From Limosilactobacillus pontis (GTDB lineage: Bacteria > Bacillota > Bacilli > Lactobacillales > Lactobacillaceae), in the NCBI RefSeq assembly GCF_002940945.1, contig NZ_PNFV01000010.1, forward strand, positions 1 to 47,786: DNA of 47,786 nt. Direction: 5' to 3'. This document shows, one piece after another, positions 33,280-42,493 of the stretch (positions are counted from its first letter, which is position 1; each line of letters opens with the position of its first letter). A program made the translations under genes and the position numbers. Under the pieces are notes generated by a model, which was not told the DNA's origin, ran no database searches, and saw nothing but the letters and a program-made list of their open reading frames with translations.

Positions 33280-34371
33280 TTAAAGTCCTAAGTACTTGTC
33301 TTTGATCATTTCGGCCTTCTTGGCGTGGTCCTCGGGATAGATGAAGCTGTAGTCGATCCCCAGCTTGGCTAGCTCGTCTAGGATCGACCGTTTATACCGG
33401 GCGGGGATAATGTATTTTTCTTTTTCGTCCGGGTTTTCCACGTTGTAAAGGCTGAGGATATCGATCGCTAGCTGGGCCCGACGCTCAACCTCAGTGTAGT
33501 CAATGGTAACGGATTGATCGTATTCGTCACCGATGAAGGGTACGAAGAGGAAGAGCCCCTGCTGGTTCTCCATTCGCCGACTCATCCGCTTGATTGTAAC
33601 GATTTTAGGTACGATCAGTTCAAGCGGATTCAGCTTGTTGGCAAAGCTGGGGATGTCGCGCTTGGCCTCCTCAAACAGGCGGAGGAAGGGCAGAGTCTGC
33701 AGGTCGTGTTTGAACTCGGCAAAGTAGTCAGAATCTTCACTATCGAAGTAATTCAGGTAATCATCGCTCCAAAGGCGGTGCTGCTGGGCGATGTAGCTGT
33801 TATCCAACTGGTAGAAGTTCTTGATAGCCTGGAAGAAGGAGCTTTTGTCGGCCATCGACTGTCGGGCCAGGGAGGACTCTAGCTGCATCTCATTGGAAAA
33901 GGCGTTCTTCTTAAAGTAGTTGTGATTGGTCCGGCCGCTCTTAAATCGGTACTCAGCAATCAGGTTGTCCCAACCACGCTGGTTGAGCATTCTAGCCAGC
34001 TTATCTGGATTGGGTTGGTCCTTGTAGACATAAACCTCGCCGTTACCCTGGCCACCCTTGACCGCAAAAAAGAGGGCAATTAAGGGGCTAGAACTGACAT
34101 CCAGCAGCCGGGTTGGCAGGTGGTAATGTTCCATCAGTGCCATTCGCTCGAAGTTGGTCCGGCACTTCTCGAAGAGCTGGGGATCAGCCATTAGGAAGTC
34201 GTTGAAGAGATTATCCTCGTTGTCAAGTAGTTTCCGACTTCGGAAGATTGACGGCAAGGTATTGGAGAAGGCGTCGTCCTGCCCGCGAAAATAGTAGTTA
34301 TGATCCTTATTGTTGATGAGTTGCTCGATCTCCTCAATATAGTTGGAGACCGTCGTGATGTTGTGAATCAT
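33280..34371 (-). CDS. FRG-domain protein
   Basis: 363 aa from ATG 34371, chosen because the FRG domain begins soon after (YYFRGQDDAF) and the 48 residues upstream are in a non-conserved Cys-rich frame. FRG hallmarks are FRGQ, LPSIFR, and the HYHLPTRLLDVSSSPLIALFFAV block corresponding to the QHxGxPTxLLDWT consensus. The C-terminal half is unassigned. Cytoplasmic. FRG proteins are of unknown biochemistry and occur in accessory regions and some defence loci. Its Shine-Dalgarno is weak (AAAAGGCAGG). Confidence 0.82.
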   Translation of the reverse strand: MIHNITTVSNYIEEIEQLINNKDHNYYFRGQDDAFSNTLPSIFRSRKLLDNEDNLFNDFLMADPQLFEKCRTNFERMALMEHYHLPTRLLDVSSSPLIALFFAVKGGQGNGEVYVYKDQPNPDKLARMLNQRGWDNLIAEYRFKSGRTNHNYFKKNAFSNEMQLESSLARQSMADKSSFFQAIKNFYQLDNSYIAQQHRLWSDDYLNYFDSEDSDYFAEFKHDLQTLPFLRLFEEAKRDIPSFANKLNPLELIVPKIVTIKRMSRRMENQQGLFLFVPFIGDEYDQSVTIDYTEVERRAQLAIDILSLYNVENPDEKEKYIIPARYKRSILDELAKLGIDYSFIYPEDHAKKAEMIKDKYLGL

Positions 34372-34480
34372 CTGAACCGACCTGCCTTTTGATAATAATG
34401 AAATGACGTGTAGTTTTCTCAATAATATCCCGCACTGGCGACGAAGACAAGGACTGCCTATGAAAGGATGCCGACACATG

Positions 34481-34524
34481 AAAACACCCTTGGTATCACC
34501 ATAATGAGATGCCAAGGGTGTTTT
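34481..34524 (-). terminator. Terminator of the spx paralogue
   Basis: Perfect 13-bp stem AAAACACCCTTGG / CCAAGGGTGTTTT (34481-34493 / 34512-34524) with a partly paired 18-nt loop. T residues on the minus strand. Confidence 0.8.
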
Positions 34525-34530
34525 GGATTG

Positions 34531-34935
34531 TTAGGCGGCGTCGGTCTTTCGCTGCGCCGCAATTAATTCAAGTCGGCGAATCTTTCGGGGGAGAAACTGG
34601 CGAATGTCATCGATGTTGTAACCGATTTGGAGACGGCGGTCGTCGATAATCAGGGGCTGGCGCAGGAGGCCGGGGTGCTTACTGACCAGATCGTAAAGTT
34701 GCCGGAGGGAGAGTTCGTCATTCAGGACGGCTTGTAGCTGGTGGTAGGCCTTTGAGCGCGTAGAGATGATGTCGACAGTACCGTTTTCGGTCCGGGACAG
34801 AATCTGCTTAAAGGCCTGGTAGGATGGCGGCTTGACGAAGACGTTCTGCTCGACGAAGGGGATCTGGTACTTACGCAGCCAGGCTTTGGCTTTCCGTGAA
34901 GAATTGCTGTTGTGGGAGGTGTAGATGGTGATCAT
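34531..34935 (-). CDS. Spx/ArsC-family protein lacking the redox CxxC (SxxS)
   Basis: 134 aa from ATG 34935 with AAAGGAG upstream (the longer frame to 34971 has no good site). It aligns over its whole length with Spx: TSHNSNSSRKAKAWL at the N-terminus, ISTRSKAYHQL, HPGLLRQPLIIDDRRLQIGYN and FLPRKIR. The redox switch C10/C13 of Spx is S10/S13 here. It should still bind the RNA polymerase alpha C-terminal domain but cannot form the activating disulfide. Function may be constitutive or regulated by abundance. Confidence 0.92.
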   Translation of the reverse strand: MITIYTSHNSNSSRKAKAWLRKYQIPFVEQNVFVKPPSYQAFKQILSRTENGTVDIISTRSKAYHQLQAVLNDELSLRQLYDLVSKHPGLLRQPLIIDDRRLQIGYNIDDIRQFLPRKIRRLELIAAQRKTDAA

Positions 34936-35066
34936 TGCTGGAACTCCTTTCCGTGATTTTACGATACTCAATGATTCTAGGTTAAACCCAGACGTAACGT
35001 CACAGTCAAGATCTTCTGATGAGTTGGTTTGCGGGTACCACTAACCAGTATTTAGGGGAGACTAAG

Positions 35067-35450
35067 ATGCCTGAGAAAATCACATTGTTCAATCACGGTG
35101 ATCAAGCTGATGGTCACTTCAAGCAACCAACCACTGGCGGATCGGATACGACCGCGGACGCTTGCGGAAATGGCCGGCTGGGAACATTTTCTTGCCTCTC
35201 CGGCAAATCTCTTTGGCAGATCATCGATTAGCATATTCCCATTCCACTGATTCTGTGGGAACCGGTAATACAATCCTGGCCCTATCTAGAAAATAGCCAC
35301 GTCCTCTTAGTGGGTCGCTACTATTATGAGTCAGCCTCAAATCAGCATGAGCGGCAGCTATGCTACCAGCAGCAAAAGCTCTTCGAGTACATTTATCACG
35401 GCCGTTTAAGCCTAATCCAGATAGTAGTCACTTCGATCACGTAACCCTAT
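35067..35450 (+). pseudogene. Decayed rarA-like remnant plus unassigned fragment
   Basis: From ATG 35067 (AGGGGAG upstream) the frame reads MPEKITLFNHGDQADG. After a frameshift near 35120 it continues as NQPLADRIRPRTLAEMAG (35125 on), then a stop at 35248. That second piece resembles the start of RarA/MgsA replication-recombination ATPases. A third reading frame (35241-35443) is open for about 67 codons and encodes an unrecognised protein fragment (PLILWEPVIQ, LLVGRYYYE). No Walker A follows, so most of the gene is gone. The RarA call is tentative. Confidence 0.5.
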
Positions 35451-35478
35451 CAGGATTAACGGTGGCAATGTGCTAGAA

Positions 35479-35496
35479 TAGTAAATAGCATTACTA
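35479..35496 (+). promoter_or_regulatory. Probable LacI-type operator before the regulator gene
   Basis: Inverted repeat TAGTAA-N6-TTACTA, 30 nt before the LacI-family start. Related AGTAAA elements occur before lacS. Confidence 0.55.
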
Positions 35497-35525
35497 AGAT
35501 TTATAAAAGGGAAGGGCGATGCGGT

Positions 35526-36533
35526 GTGGCAACAATCAAGAAAATTGCGGAAAAATCAGGGTTCTCCCCGGCAACGGTCTCGCGCCTGTTAAACAACGAC
35601 CCCAACTTATCGATCGCTCCGGCCACGCGGAAGAAAATCATGATGGTGGCTAACGAATTGGGCTATTGGGCCGATCACCGTAAGCAGGAAGCCATCCGAC
35701 CGACGATTGCGCTCCTTTATCGAGTTGACAGCAAAGAGCAGCTTCAGGATGAGTACTTCTCCTCACTGAAGGATGAGCTCCTGAAGGTTATCGATGCAGC
35801 GGGACTCCAGGTTCAGGTTTTTGAACACATTACCGACTTGGTAGTCAAAGCTGATGACTTTCAGGGCTTCATTGGGGTGGGACCCCACCGGTTGACCCGG
35901 AAGAAGTTAATGACCCTACACGCTGCCTTGCCCAATGGCGTCTTTGTCGACATCAATCCGGCCCCAGAGCTTTTTGATTCTGTCCGGCCTAACCTGACCC
36001 TGACCATTCGTGACGCCATCCAGCGCCTGATCGCGGCCGATGCTCACCGGATCGGCTTCATCGGTGGAGTGGGGCTCAACTTTGATCAAGTTCAGCAACC
36101 TGATATCCGGGAGACCGCCTTTCGGGAGTTTACCAGTATCAATCCTGGGGTCACCGAGGCCCCAATGTTTGTCGGCGGGCCCTTCAACATTGAGAATGGG
36201 TACACATTGGGGAAGCAGGCCATTGCAGAATGTGGTGATCACTTACCAGATGCCTTCATCGTGGCCTCCGATACCCTGAGCGTCGGGGTACTTCAGGCCT
36301 TCAACGAAGCGGGGATTATCGTTCCTCGGGATACTGCGGTGATTAGTGTCAATAACAGTGAGGTTGCTCGTTACGTTTCACCGCCCCTGTCCTCCTACAA
36401 TATTAACCAGACCACCCTGGGACGGATGGCCATCAAATTGCTTCAGGATTTGATCATTCATCCGGCCCGGCCCCATGTCCATTTGACCGTTAACACTGAC
36501 CTAGTTCTGCGCAAGAGCTTTGTAACCGAATAA
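35526..36533 (+). CDS. LacI/GalR-family repressor of the lac genes
   Basis: 335 aa from GTG 35526 (GGGAAGGG about 8 nt upstream). N-terminal LacI HTH with hinge: ATIKKIAEKSGFSPATVSRLLNN. Periplasmic-binding-like sugar domain from about 60 to 330, with the DAFIVASDTLSVGVLQAF and TVNTDLVLRKSF ends typical of GalR/LacR. It is upstream of lacS-lacA on the same strand. Probably represses these via the inverted sites at 36615-36679, with galactose, lactose or allolactose as inducer. Confidence 0.93.
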   Translation: MATIKKIAEKSGFSPATVSRLLNNDPNLSIAPATRKKIMMVANELGYWADHRKQEAIRPTIALLYRVDSKEQLQDEYFSSLKDELLKVIDAAGLQVQVFEHITDLVVKADDFQGFIGVGPHRLTRKKLMTLHAALPNGVFVDINPAPELFDSVRPNLTLTIRDAIQRLIAADAHRIGFIGGVGLNFDQVQQPDIRETAFREFTSINPGVTEAPMFVGGPFNIENGYTLGKQAIAECGDHLPDAFIVASDTLSVGVLQAFNEAGIIVPRDTAVISVNNSEVARYVSPPLSSYNINQTTLGRMAIKLLQDLIIHPARPHVHLTVNTDLVLRKSFVTE

Positions 36534-36539
36534 ATCGTT

Positions 36540-36574
36540 GGGTGTGGTAAATCACGGTTACCACACCCTTTTTT
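36540..36574 (+). terminator. Terminator of the LacI-family gene
   Basis: Perfect 11-bp stem GGGTGTGGTAA / TTACCACACCC followed by six T residues. Confidence 0.9.
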
Positions 36575-36614
36575 ATTAGTTGATTAGTAAATTATTTATT
36601 TATTAAGATAAATG

Positions 36615-36679
36615 CTTTACTAAAATTAAATAAAGAATTATACTAATATTTGTAAACGGTTACAAGTATTTTAGTAAAG
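36615..36679 (+). promoter_or_regulatory. lacS control region: inverted LacI sites around a cre-like box
   Basis: Perfect 12-bp inverted repeat CTTTACTAAAAT (36615-36626) / ATTTTAGTAAAG (36668-36679). Between the arms lies TGTAAACGGTTACA (36651-36664), which fits the catabolite-responsive element pattern TGNAANCGNNNNCA. It suggests double control by the neighbouring LacI protein and CcpA. Confidence 0.75.
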
Positions 36680-36702
36680 ATAGCTTTAGGAGGTTTGGTT
36701 TT

Positions 36703-38637
36703 ATGACACAGGGTCATAAGTTAACGGCTAAGCAGTGGATCTCACGAGCATCCTTCTGCTTTGGTAACGTTGGGCACTCGGCATTTTATGGGGTAATGAG
36801 CACCTATTTCATTATCTTCGTCACCGGGGGCATGTTTAATGGTTTGAAAACATCGGTTGCTGATAAGCTGATTGGCCTGATCACTGGGCTAATTGTCACT
36901 GTTCGGATTTTGGAGTTGGTCATTGACCCGCTTCTGGGGAACATTGTCGATAACACCAAGACCCGGTGGGGGAAGTTCAAACCCTGGATCATGATTGGGA
37001 ACATTGTTAGTGTTGCCTTGCTGCTGATCCTGTTCACCGGGATTTTCGGCCTGGCCAAGGTTAACTGGGTGCTCTTTGCGATCCTGTTCGTGATCATCTT
37101 CATCCTCTTTGATATCTTCTACTCCTTCTCCGATGTTTCATACTGGGGTATGGTCCCAGCACTGAGTGAAGATTCCGAGGAGCGGGGGGTCTACACCTCA
37201 CTCGGGGCCTTTGCAGGAACGATCGGCTGGAACGGGCTGACGATCATCGTGGTTCCGGTGGTCACCTTCTTCACCTACCTGGCCACGGGCCAGCACAAGG
37301 AAGGTCCGATTGGCTGGTTTGCCTTTGCGGCAATCGTCTCCATCATCGCTCTGCTGAGTGCGCTGGCAGTTTGCCTGGGTACCAAGGAAAAGCACAACAT
37401 CATTCGGAATTCCGCTCAGGACAAGACAACTATCCGGGAAGTCTTCTCGGCCATTTTCCACAATGACCAGATTCTCTGGCCAAGCTTAGCCTACCTCCTG
37501 TACTCCTGTGCTTACGTCATCACCAATGGGGTGCTCTTCTATCTTTATAAGTTCGTTATTGGTAAGCCGAGCGAGTTCTGGATCGTGGGGGTCATTGCCA
37601 CGATCATCGGTTTCTGCACCAGTCCACTCTTTCCCGTCTTAAACAAGTTTATTCCGCGGAAGTGGCTGTTCACGGCGGGCCAGATTTCAATGGCATTGGC
37701 GTACGTGATCTTTATCTTCTTCCGGTCCAACGTCTTCATGATGGACCTTGGTCTGGTACTTTTTAACATTAACTTTGCCCAACTGGTCACGGTTCTGACC
37801 CTGACGGACGCGATTGAATATGGTCAACTGAAGAATGGTCAGCGAAACGAAGCCGTTGTTCTGGCGGTGCGGCCAATGATCGATAAGCTGACCGGAGCCA
37901 TCTCCAACGGACTGGTCGGTTACATCGCCATCGCGGCTGGGATGACTGGGACAGCGACTGCGGCTGACATGACAGCCCACGACATCCGGACCTTCGATAG
38001 CATGGCCTTTTACATCCCACTGGCCTTTGCCGTATTAGCGATCATCGTCTTTCTGACGAAGGTTACCCTGAGTGAAAAGAAGCACGCCGAAGTAGTTGAA
38101 AAGCTGAAGGACCAACTGGCGGCGGGGCATGACAACGTTAGTGCTTCGGTTGCTAAGAATACTGTAACAGCCACTGTTAAGGCCACGACGATCTATGCTC
38201 CGGTTGATGGTAAACTGGTACCGATGACGGATGTCGTTGACCATGATGGTCAGGTCTTCCCCGGCAAAGGCTTTGCAATCCAGCCAACCAGTAACCACAT
38301 TTATGCGCCATTTGACGGCAAGGTTTGCTTTACCTTCGGCACTCGGCACGCCTTCGGGATTGTTTCCAAAGATGGTTTAGAGTTGCTGGTTCACATCGGG
38401 GTCGGCACCGTTAACATGCGTGGTGACGGCTTTATCAGTCACTACAACGATGGCCAGGTGGTCAAGAAGGGCGACTTGCTCTTCGACTTCAATCGGCAAC
38501 TGATCAGGGAGTCTGGCTATCAGGATACGGTGATCACCTTCTTCACCCAGCCACATCGGGTCACGGATGTTTCACCAATTGCTTACGGCAGTACTATCAA
38601 GCATGGTGATCATGTCACCACGGTTAAGTTTAAGTAG
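36703..38637 (+). CDS. lacS: Lactose permease LacS (GPH symporter with C-terminal EIIA domain)
   Basis: 644 aa, ATG after AGGAGG. Twelve-helix glycoside-pentoside-hexuronide transporter (about 1-460) starting FCFGNVGHSAFYGVM and containing EYGQLKNGQRNEAVVLAVRP. A glucose-type EIIA domain (about 490-640) follows, with TIYAPVDGKL and phosphorylatable H564 in LLVHIGVG. It imports lactose by proton symport or exchanges it for galactose. The EIIA-like domain, phosphorylated by HPr, tunes activity. Co-transcribed with the beta-galactosidase 14 nt downstream. Confidence 0.95.
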   Translation: MTQGHKLTAKQWISRASFCFGNVGHSAFYGVMSTYFIIFVTGGMFNGLKTSVADKLIGLITGLIVTVRILELVIDPLLGNIVDNTKTRWGKFKPWIMIGNIVSVALLLILFTGIFGLAKVNWVLFAILFVIIFILFDIFYSFSDVSYWGMVPALSEDSEERGVYTSLGAFAGTIGWNGLTIIVVPVVTFFTYLATGQHKEGPIGWFAFAAIVSIIALLSALAVCLGTKEKHNIIRNSAQDKTTIREVFSAIFHNDQILWPSLAYLLYSCAYVITNGVLFYLYKFVIGKPSEFWIVGVIATIIGFCTSPLFPVLNKFIPRKWLFTAGQISMALAYVIFIFFRSNVFMMDLGLVLFNINFAQLVTVLTLTDAIEYGQLKNGQRNEAVVLAVRPMIDKLTGAISNGLVGYIAIAAGMTGTATAADMTAHDIRTFDSMAFYIPLAFAVLAIIVFLTKVTLSEKKHAEVVEKLKDQLAAGHDNVSASVAKNTVTATVKATTIYAPVDGKLVPMTDVVDHDGQVFPGKGFAIQPTSNHIYAPFDGKVCFTFGTRHAFGIVSKDGLELLVHIGVGTVNMRGDGFISHYNDGQVVKKGDLLFDFNRQLIRESGYQDTVITFFTQPHRVTDVSPIAYGSTIKHGDHVTTVKFK

Positions 38638-38651
38638 AAAGGTCAATTAAC

Positions 38652-40664
38652 ATGAAAAAGAAAGTGCTGCCCCGCTTTCTCTATGGCGGGGACTACAACC
38701 CAGAACAGTGGCCGACCGATACTTGGCCTCATGATATCCGGGTCTTCAAACAGGCCGACATCAACTCGACCACGATCAACGTTTTCTCCTGGTCACTGCT
38801 GGAACCCCAAGAGGGCCAGTACGACTTCAGTCAGTTAGACCAGATCGTTGACGAACTAGGCAAGGCGGACTTCGACATAGTGATGGCGACGTCTACGGCT
38901 GCCATGCCAGCATGGATGTTCAAGAAATACCCTGGGGTTGCCCGGGTTGACTATCAGGGTCGACGCCACGTCTTCGGCCAGCGCCACAACTTCTGTCCAA
39001 CCAGTCTGGACTACCAGCGGCTTGCCGGCGACTTGGTCACCCGGCTGGCCAAGCGTTACGGTGATAATCCCCACATCGTTGCCTGGCACGTTAACAACGA
39101 GTACGGTGGCAACTGTTACTGTAACCACTGCGCTGCGGCTTTCCGCAAGTGGCTACGGGATCGTTATCAGACCCTGGATAACTTGAATGCGGCCTGGAAT
39201 ATGAATGTTTGGAGTCACACCATCCATGATTGGAACGAAATCATGGTACCAAACGAGCTCGGTGACGCCTGGGGACCCGAGGGCACGGAGACGATTGTGG
39301 CTGGCCTATCGATTGACTACCTGCGTTTCCAGTCTGATGCGATGCTTGACCTCTTTAGAATGGAGAAGGGGATCATCGAGCGTTTCGCCCCGGATGTGCC
39401 GGTAACGACTAACTTCCACAGCCTGCCAAACAAAATGGTTGACTACCAGAAGTGGGCCCGCGATCAGGATATTATCTCCTACGATAGCTACCCGACTTAT
39501 GACATGCCAACCTACCACCCGGCCTTCCTCTATGACCTGATGCGGACGCTGAAGCACCGGCCGTTCATGCTGATGGAGTCAACCCCGGCCCAGGTCAATT
39601 GGCAGCCTTACAGCCCCCTTAAGCGGCCCGGGCAGATGCGGGCGACTGAGTTGCAGGCGGTGGCCCACGGTGCCGATACCGTCCAGTTCTTCCAGCTGAA
39701 ACAGGCGATCGGTGGGTCGGAGAAGTTTCACAGCGCAGTGATTGCCCATTCCGGCCGCACCGATACGCGGGCGTTCAGGGAGGTGGCCCGGCTGGAGCAT
39801 GATCTGAAGAAGGTCGGACCGACCGTCAAGGATGCCAGTATCCACGCCAAGGTTGGGATCGTTTTCGATTGGAGTAACTTCTGGTCCCTCGAATATGTTG
39901 ATGGGATTACCCAGGACCTCCAGTACGTGCCAATCATTCTGGACTATTACCGCCAGTTTTACGAGCGCAACATCCCGACTGACGTGATCAGTGTCGACGA
40001 TGACTTCAGCCAATATGACCTTGTAGTGGCCCCGGTCCTCTACATGGTTAAACCCGGCCTGGGTGAGAAGGTCAGCCGCTACGTTGCAGCGGGTGGCCAC
40101 TTTATGACCAGCTTCATGTCGGGGATGGTCAATGAATCCGACAACGTCTATCTGGGAGGATATCCCGGTCCCCTAAAGGAGGTCACCGGTGTTTGGGTCG
40201 AGGAAAGTGACGCCGTGGTACCGGGACACCGAACTACGGTCCGTATTAATGACCACCAGTACGATGCCCAACTGATCTGCGATCAAATTCATCTGACGGG
40301 TGCCAAAGCCGTGGCGACCTACGCTAACGAGTTCTACGCGGGCACTCCGGCGGTCACCGAGAATCGGTATGGCCGGGGAATGGCCTGGTACGTCGGTAGC
40401 CGCCTTGACCACGACGGGCTCTGGCATATTATTGACCGAGTTGTTAAGACCAGCGGGGTCCGTCCGCTGGTCGACGAGCAGACAAAATTGGAGATCACCG
40501 AGCGGACGACCACTGATGGTCAGCGGTTGTACTTCGTGCTGAACATGAGCAACGACCCGCAGAAACTGCCGATGAAGTTTCGTGGCTACCAGGACCTGCT
40601 GACCGATCGGGCGGCCTGTCCAACCCTGGCCGGTTGGGATGTTGAGATCCTGACTCGGCCGTGA
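38652..40664 (+). CDS. lacA: Beta-galactosidase, GH42
   Basis: 670 aa, ATG after GAAAGG. GH42 features: GGDYNPEQWP at the N-terminus, acid/base E150 in VNNEYGG and nucleophile E309 in LMESTPAQVNW. The NCYCNHC cysteines form the structural zinc site. A trimerisation domain and a small beta domain follow. Length is normal. It hydrolyses lactose or galactosides imported by LacS to glucose and galactose in the cytoplasm. Under LacI-type and cre-like control through the lacS promoter. Confidence 0.96.
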   Translation: MKKKVLPRFLYGGDYNPEQWPTDTWPHDIRVFKQADINSTTINVFSWSLLEPQEGQYDFSQLDQIVDELGKADFDIVMATSTAAMPAWMFKKYPGVARVDYQGRRHVFGQRHNFCPTSLDYQRLAGDLVTRLAKRYGDNPHIVAWHVNNEYGGNCYCNHCAAAFRKWLRDRYQTLDNLNAAWNMNVWSHTIHDWNEIMVPNELGDAWGPEGTETIVAGLSIDYLRFQSDAMLDLFRMEKGIIERFAPDVPVTTNFHSLPNKMVDYQKWARDQDIISYDSYPTYDMPTYHPAFLYDLMRTLKHRPFMLMESTPAQVNWQPYSPLKRPGQMRATELQAVAHGADTVQFFQLKQAIGGSEKFHSAVIAHSGRTDTRAFREVARLEHDLKKVGPTVKDASIHAKVGIVFDWSNFWSLEYVDGITQDLQYVPIILDYYRQFYERNIPTDVISVDDDFSQYDLVVAPVLYMVKPGLGEKVSRYVAAGGHFMTSFMSGMVNESDNVYLGGYPGPLKEVTGVWVEESDAVVPGHRTTVRINDHQYDAQLICDQIHLTGAKAVATYANEFYAGTPAVTENRYGRGMAWYVGSRLDHDGLWHIIDRVVKTSGVRPLVDEQTKLEITERTTTDGQRLYFVLNMSNDPQKLPMKFRGYQDLLTDRAACPTLAGWDVEILTRP

Positions 40665-40766
40665 AATCTTCGGACCAACGGCGAATTTCATAAGCTTTGA
40701 TATAACACACATAACTGATTCCCAATTCGCCCTGGCCCGGGATCTTGGAAATGGTCCTCGACATCA

Positions 40767-40806
40767 AAAGCGTCTCTCCACTTCAAACCGCGGAGAGACG
40801 CTTTTT
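40767..40806. terminator. Bidirectional terminator between lacA and the aldehyde dehydrogenase
   Basis: Perfect 13-bp stem AAAGCGTCTCTCC / GGAGAGACGCTTT with T runs in both directions. Confidence 0.9.
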
Positions 40807-40825
40807 CGTTGCTTTTATTTAAATA

Positions 40826-42202
40826 TTATTGCCGTGGCTCGTAGATCAAGTGCTCATTAACGAATTCGGTAAAGCCTAATTGACTCAGCTCACGTCCATA
40901 ACCGGAGTTTTTAACGCCACCAAATGGCAGTTCAGGTAGTGATGCCCAACCGGAGTTGATCCATGACATTCCGGTCTCGATCTGAGCAGCAACCTGTTCA
41001 GCATGGGCTGAGTCGCTGCTGAAGATGGTGTTGCCAAGGCCATAGCTGGAATTATTGGCCAGTTCGATGGCCTCTTGATCATTGTTAACCTTATAAACGG
41101 ATGCAACCGGTCCAAACATTTCGGTGTCGAAAATCGGGTTGTCTGGGGTAATGTCGGTTAAGATGGTTGGCATAAAGAACTGTCCCGTCAGATTATCGAC
41201 TGGCTGGTTGCCGTAGTAAACCTTAGCACCGTTTGCAACGGCCATCGTGACCTGGGCCTGAAGCTTTTCTTTGGCCCGCTTAGAGTTCATTGGGGCCAAG
41301 GTGGTTGAACGGTCGAGTGGATCTCCCATTTTGACGTTGGCAAAGTGTTCTTTTAGCATTTCCAGGAAACGGTCGTAGAACTTGGCATTGACGATGAAGC
41401 GTTTGGAAGAAGTGCAGACTTGACCGGCATTATATAGACGGGCGGCAGGTGCCACCTTCACGAGCTGGTCCCAGTTGGCATCATCGAGAACAATGAAGGC
41501 GTCGTTGCCACCCAGTTCCATTGTATTTTTCTTCAGGTTTTTGCCGGCCTCGGTAGCTACGGAAGCCCCGCCACGTTCAGAACCGGTTAGGCAGACCCCG
41601 ACAACACGGTTATCGGCGATTGCTTTCCCGACCTGATCGTAGTTGAGAAAGAGATTGGTAAGACTACCAATCGGTGCTCCAGCCTCAATTACTAGATCTG
41701 CAAAGGCTTGGGCCGAGGATGGGCAGTTGGAGGCGTCCTTAAGGATTATTGGATTGCCAACAATGAAGTTGGGGATGAAGATTCGGGCAATTTGGTAGAA
41801 TGGGAAATTCCACGGCTCGACAGCTACTAGGACGCCGAGTGCCTGTTTCAAAACTTTGGCTCGGCCGGATGTAGTTGCGATTACCGTAGGTTGGAGAAAT
41901 TGGTCGGCGTGGGCGACGTAGTAGTCACAAAAAGAGGCACAAAGTTCAACCTCGCCCTCAGCCTCTCCAATTAACTTCCCCATTTCCTTAGTCATAATCG
42001 TAGCCAAGGCTGTCTTGCGTTCGCGGAGTAGGGTCCCGAGACGGAGAATAACCTGTTTGCGTTTAGCTAAACAATCGTTTTTTCGCCACTCCTGATAAAG
42101 AGCATGGGCATTAGTCAAGGCTTCCTCAAGCTCAGCATCGCTGGTATTAGCAAATGTTTTTAAAGTTTCATTAGTATATGGGTTAATGGTTTGATAAGCC
42201 AT
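40826..42202 (-). CDS. gabD: NAD(P)-dependent succinate-semialdehyde dehydrogenase-like ALDH
   Basis: 458 aa, ATG after TTAGGAGG. ALDH fold with AVEPWNFPFYQIAR, GSERGGASVATEAGK for coenzyme, catalytic ELGGNDAF (Glu) and nucleophile C263 in GQVCTSSKRF. Closest pattern is the short (about 455 aa) GabD/SSADH subfamily found in lactobacilli. It oxidises succinate semialdehyde or a related aldehyde. No GABA-pathway gene lies nearby, so the physiological substrate is uncertain. The 240 bases upstream show no clear operator. Confidence 0.9.
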   Translation of the reverse strand: MAYQTINPYTNETLKTFANTSDAELEEALTNAHALYQEWRKNDCLAKRKQVILRLGTLLRERKTALATIMTKEMGKLIGEAEGEVELCASFCDYYVAHADQFLQPTVIATTSGRAKVLKQALGVLVAVEPWNFPFYQIARIFIPNFIVGNPIILKDASNCPSSAQAFADLVIEAGAPIGSLTNLFLNYDQVGKAIADNRVVGVCLTGSERGGASVATEAGKNLKKNTMELGGNDAFIVLDDANWDQLVKVAPAARLYNAGQVCTSSKRFIVNAKFYDRFLEMLKEHFANVKMGDPLDRSTTLAPMNSKRAKEKLQAQVTMAVANGAKVYYGNQPVDNLTGQFFMPTILTDITPDNPIFDTEMFGPVASVYKVNNDQEAIELANNSSYGLGNTIFSSDSAHAEQVAAQIETGMSWINSGWASLPELPFGGVKNSGYGRELSQLGFTEFVNEHLIYEPRQ

Positions 42203-42445
42203 AGGATTACCTCCTAATTGATTGAGTACAGTTTACGGAATTGCCTTCATTGTATAGTAGTTAGCTAGACCAATTCAATAGGAAAGTCTTTAAATTTAAT
42301 GGCCATTTGAGGGTTGAAAAGTGCATTTCATAACAATATCACCGGCGATTACAATGATAAACGTTAACAATTTGATACAATTAGGAAAGGATTATTGCTC
42401 AATTAATTCACCTAGACCAATTTGTGAAGATAAAAATATAACGAT

Positions 42446-42485
42446 AAAAAGCGGCTGAGAGAAAACAGAGCTTTCTATCAGCCGC
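42446..42485 (-). terminator. Terminator of the NhaC antiporter gene
   Basis: Stem GCGGCTGA / TCAGCCGC (42451-42458 / 42478-42485) with an interior partly paired loop. AAAAA on the plus strand gives TTTTT after the stem on the minus strand. Confidence 0.85.
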
Positions 42486-42493
42486 AACATTAT

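Noticed and set aside
42340..42375. cre site near the aldehyde dehydrogenase (TGATAAACGTTAACA)
   Set aside because: One base too long between the TG and CG positions of the cre pattern; not supported.
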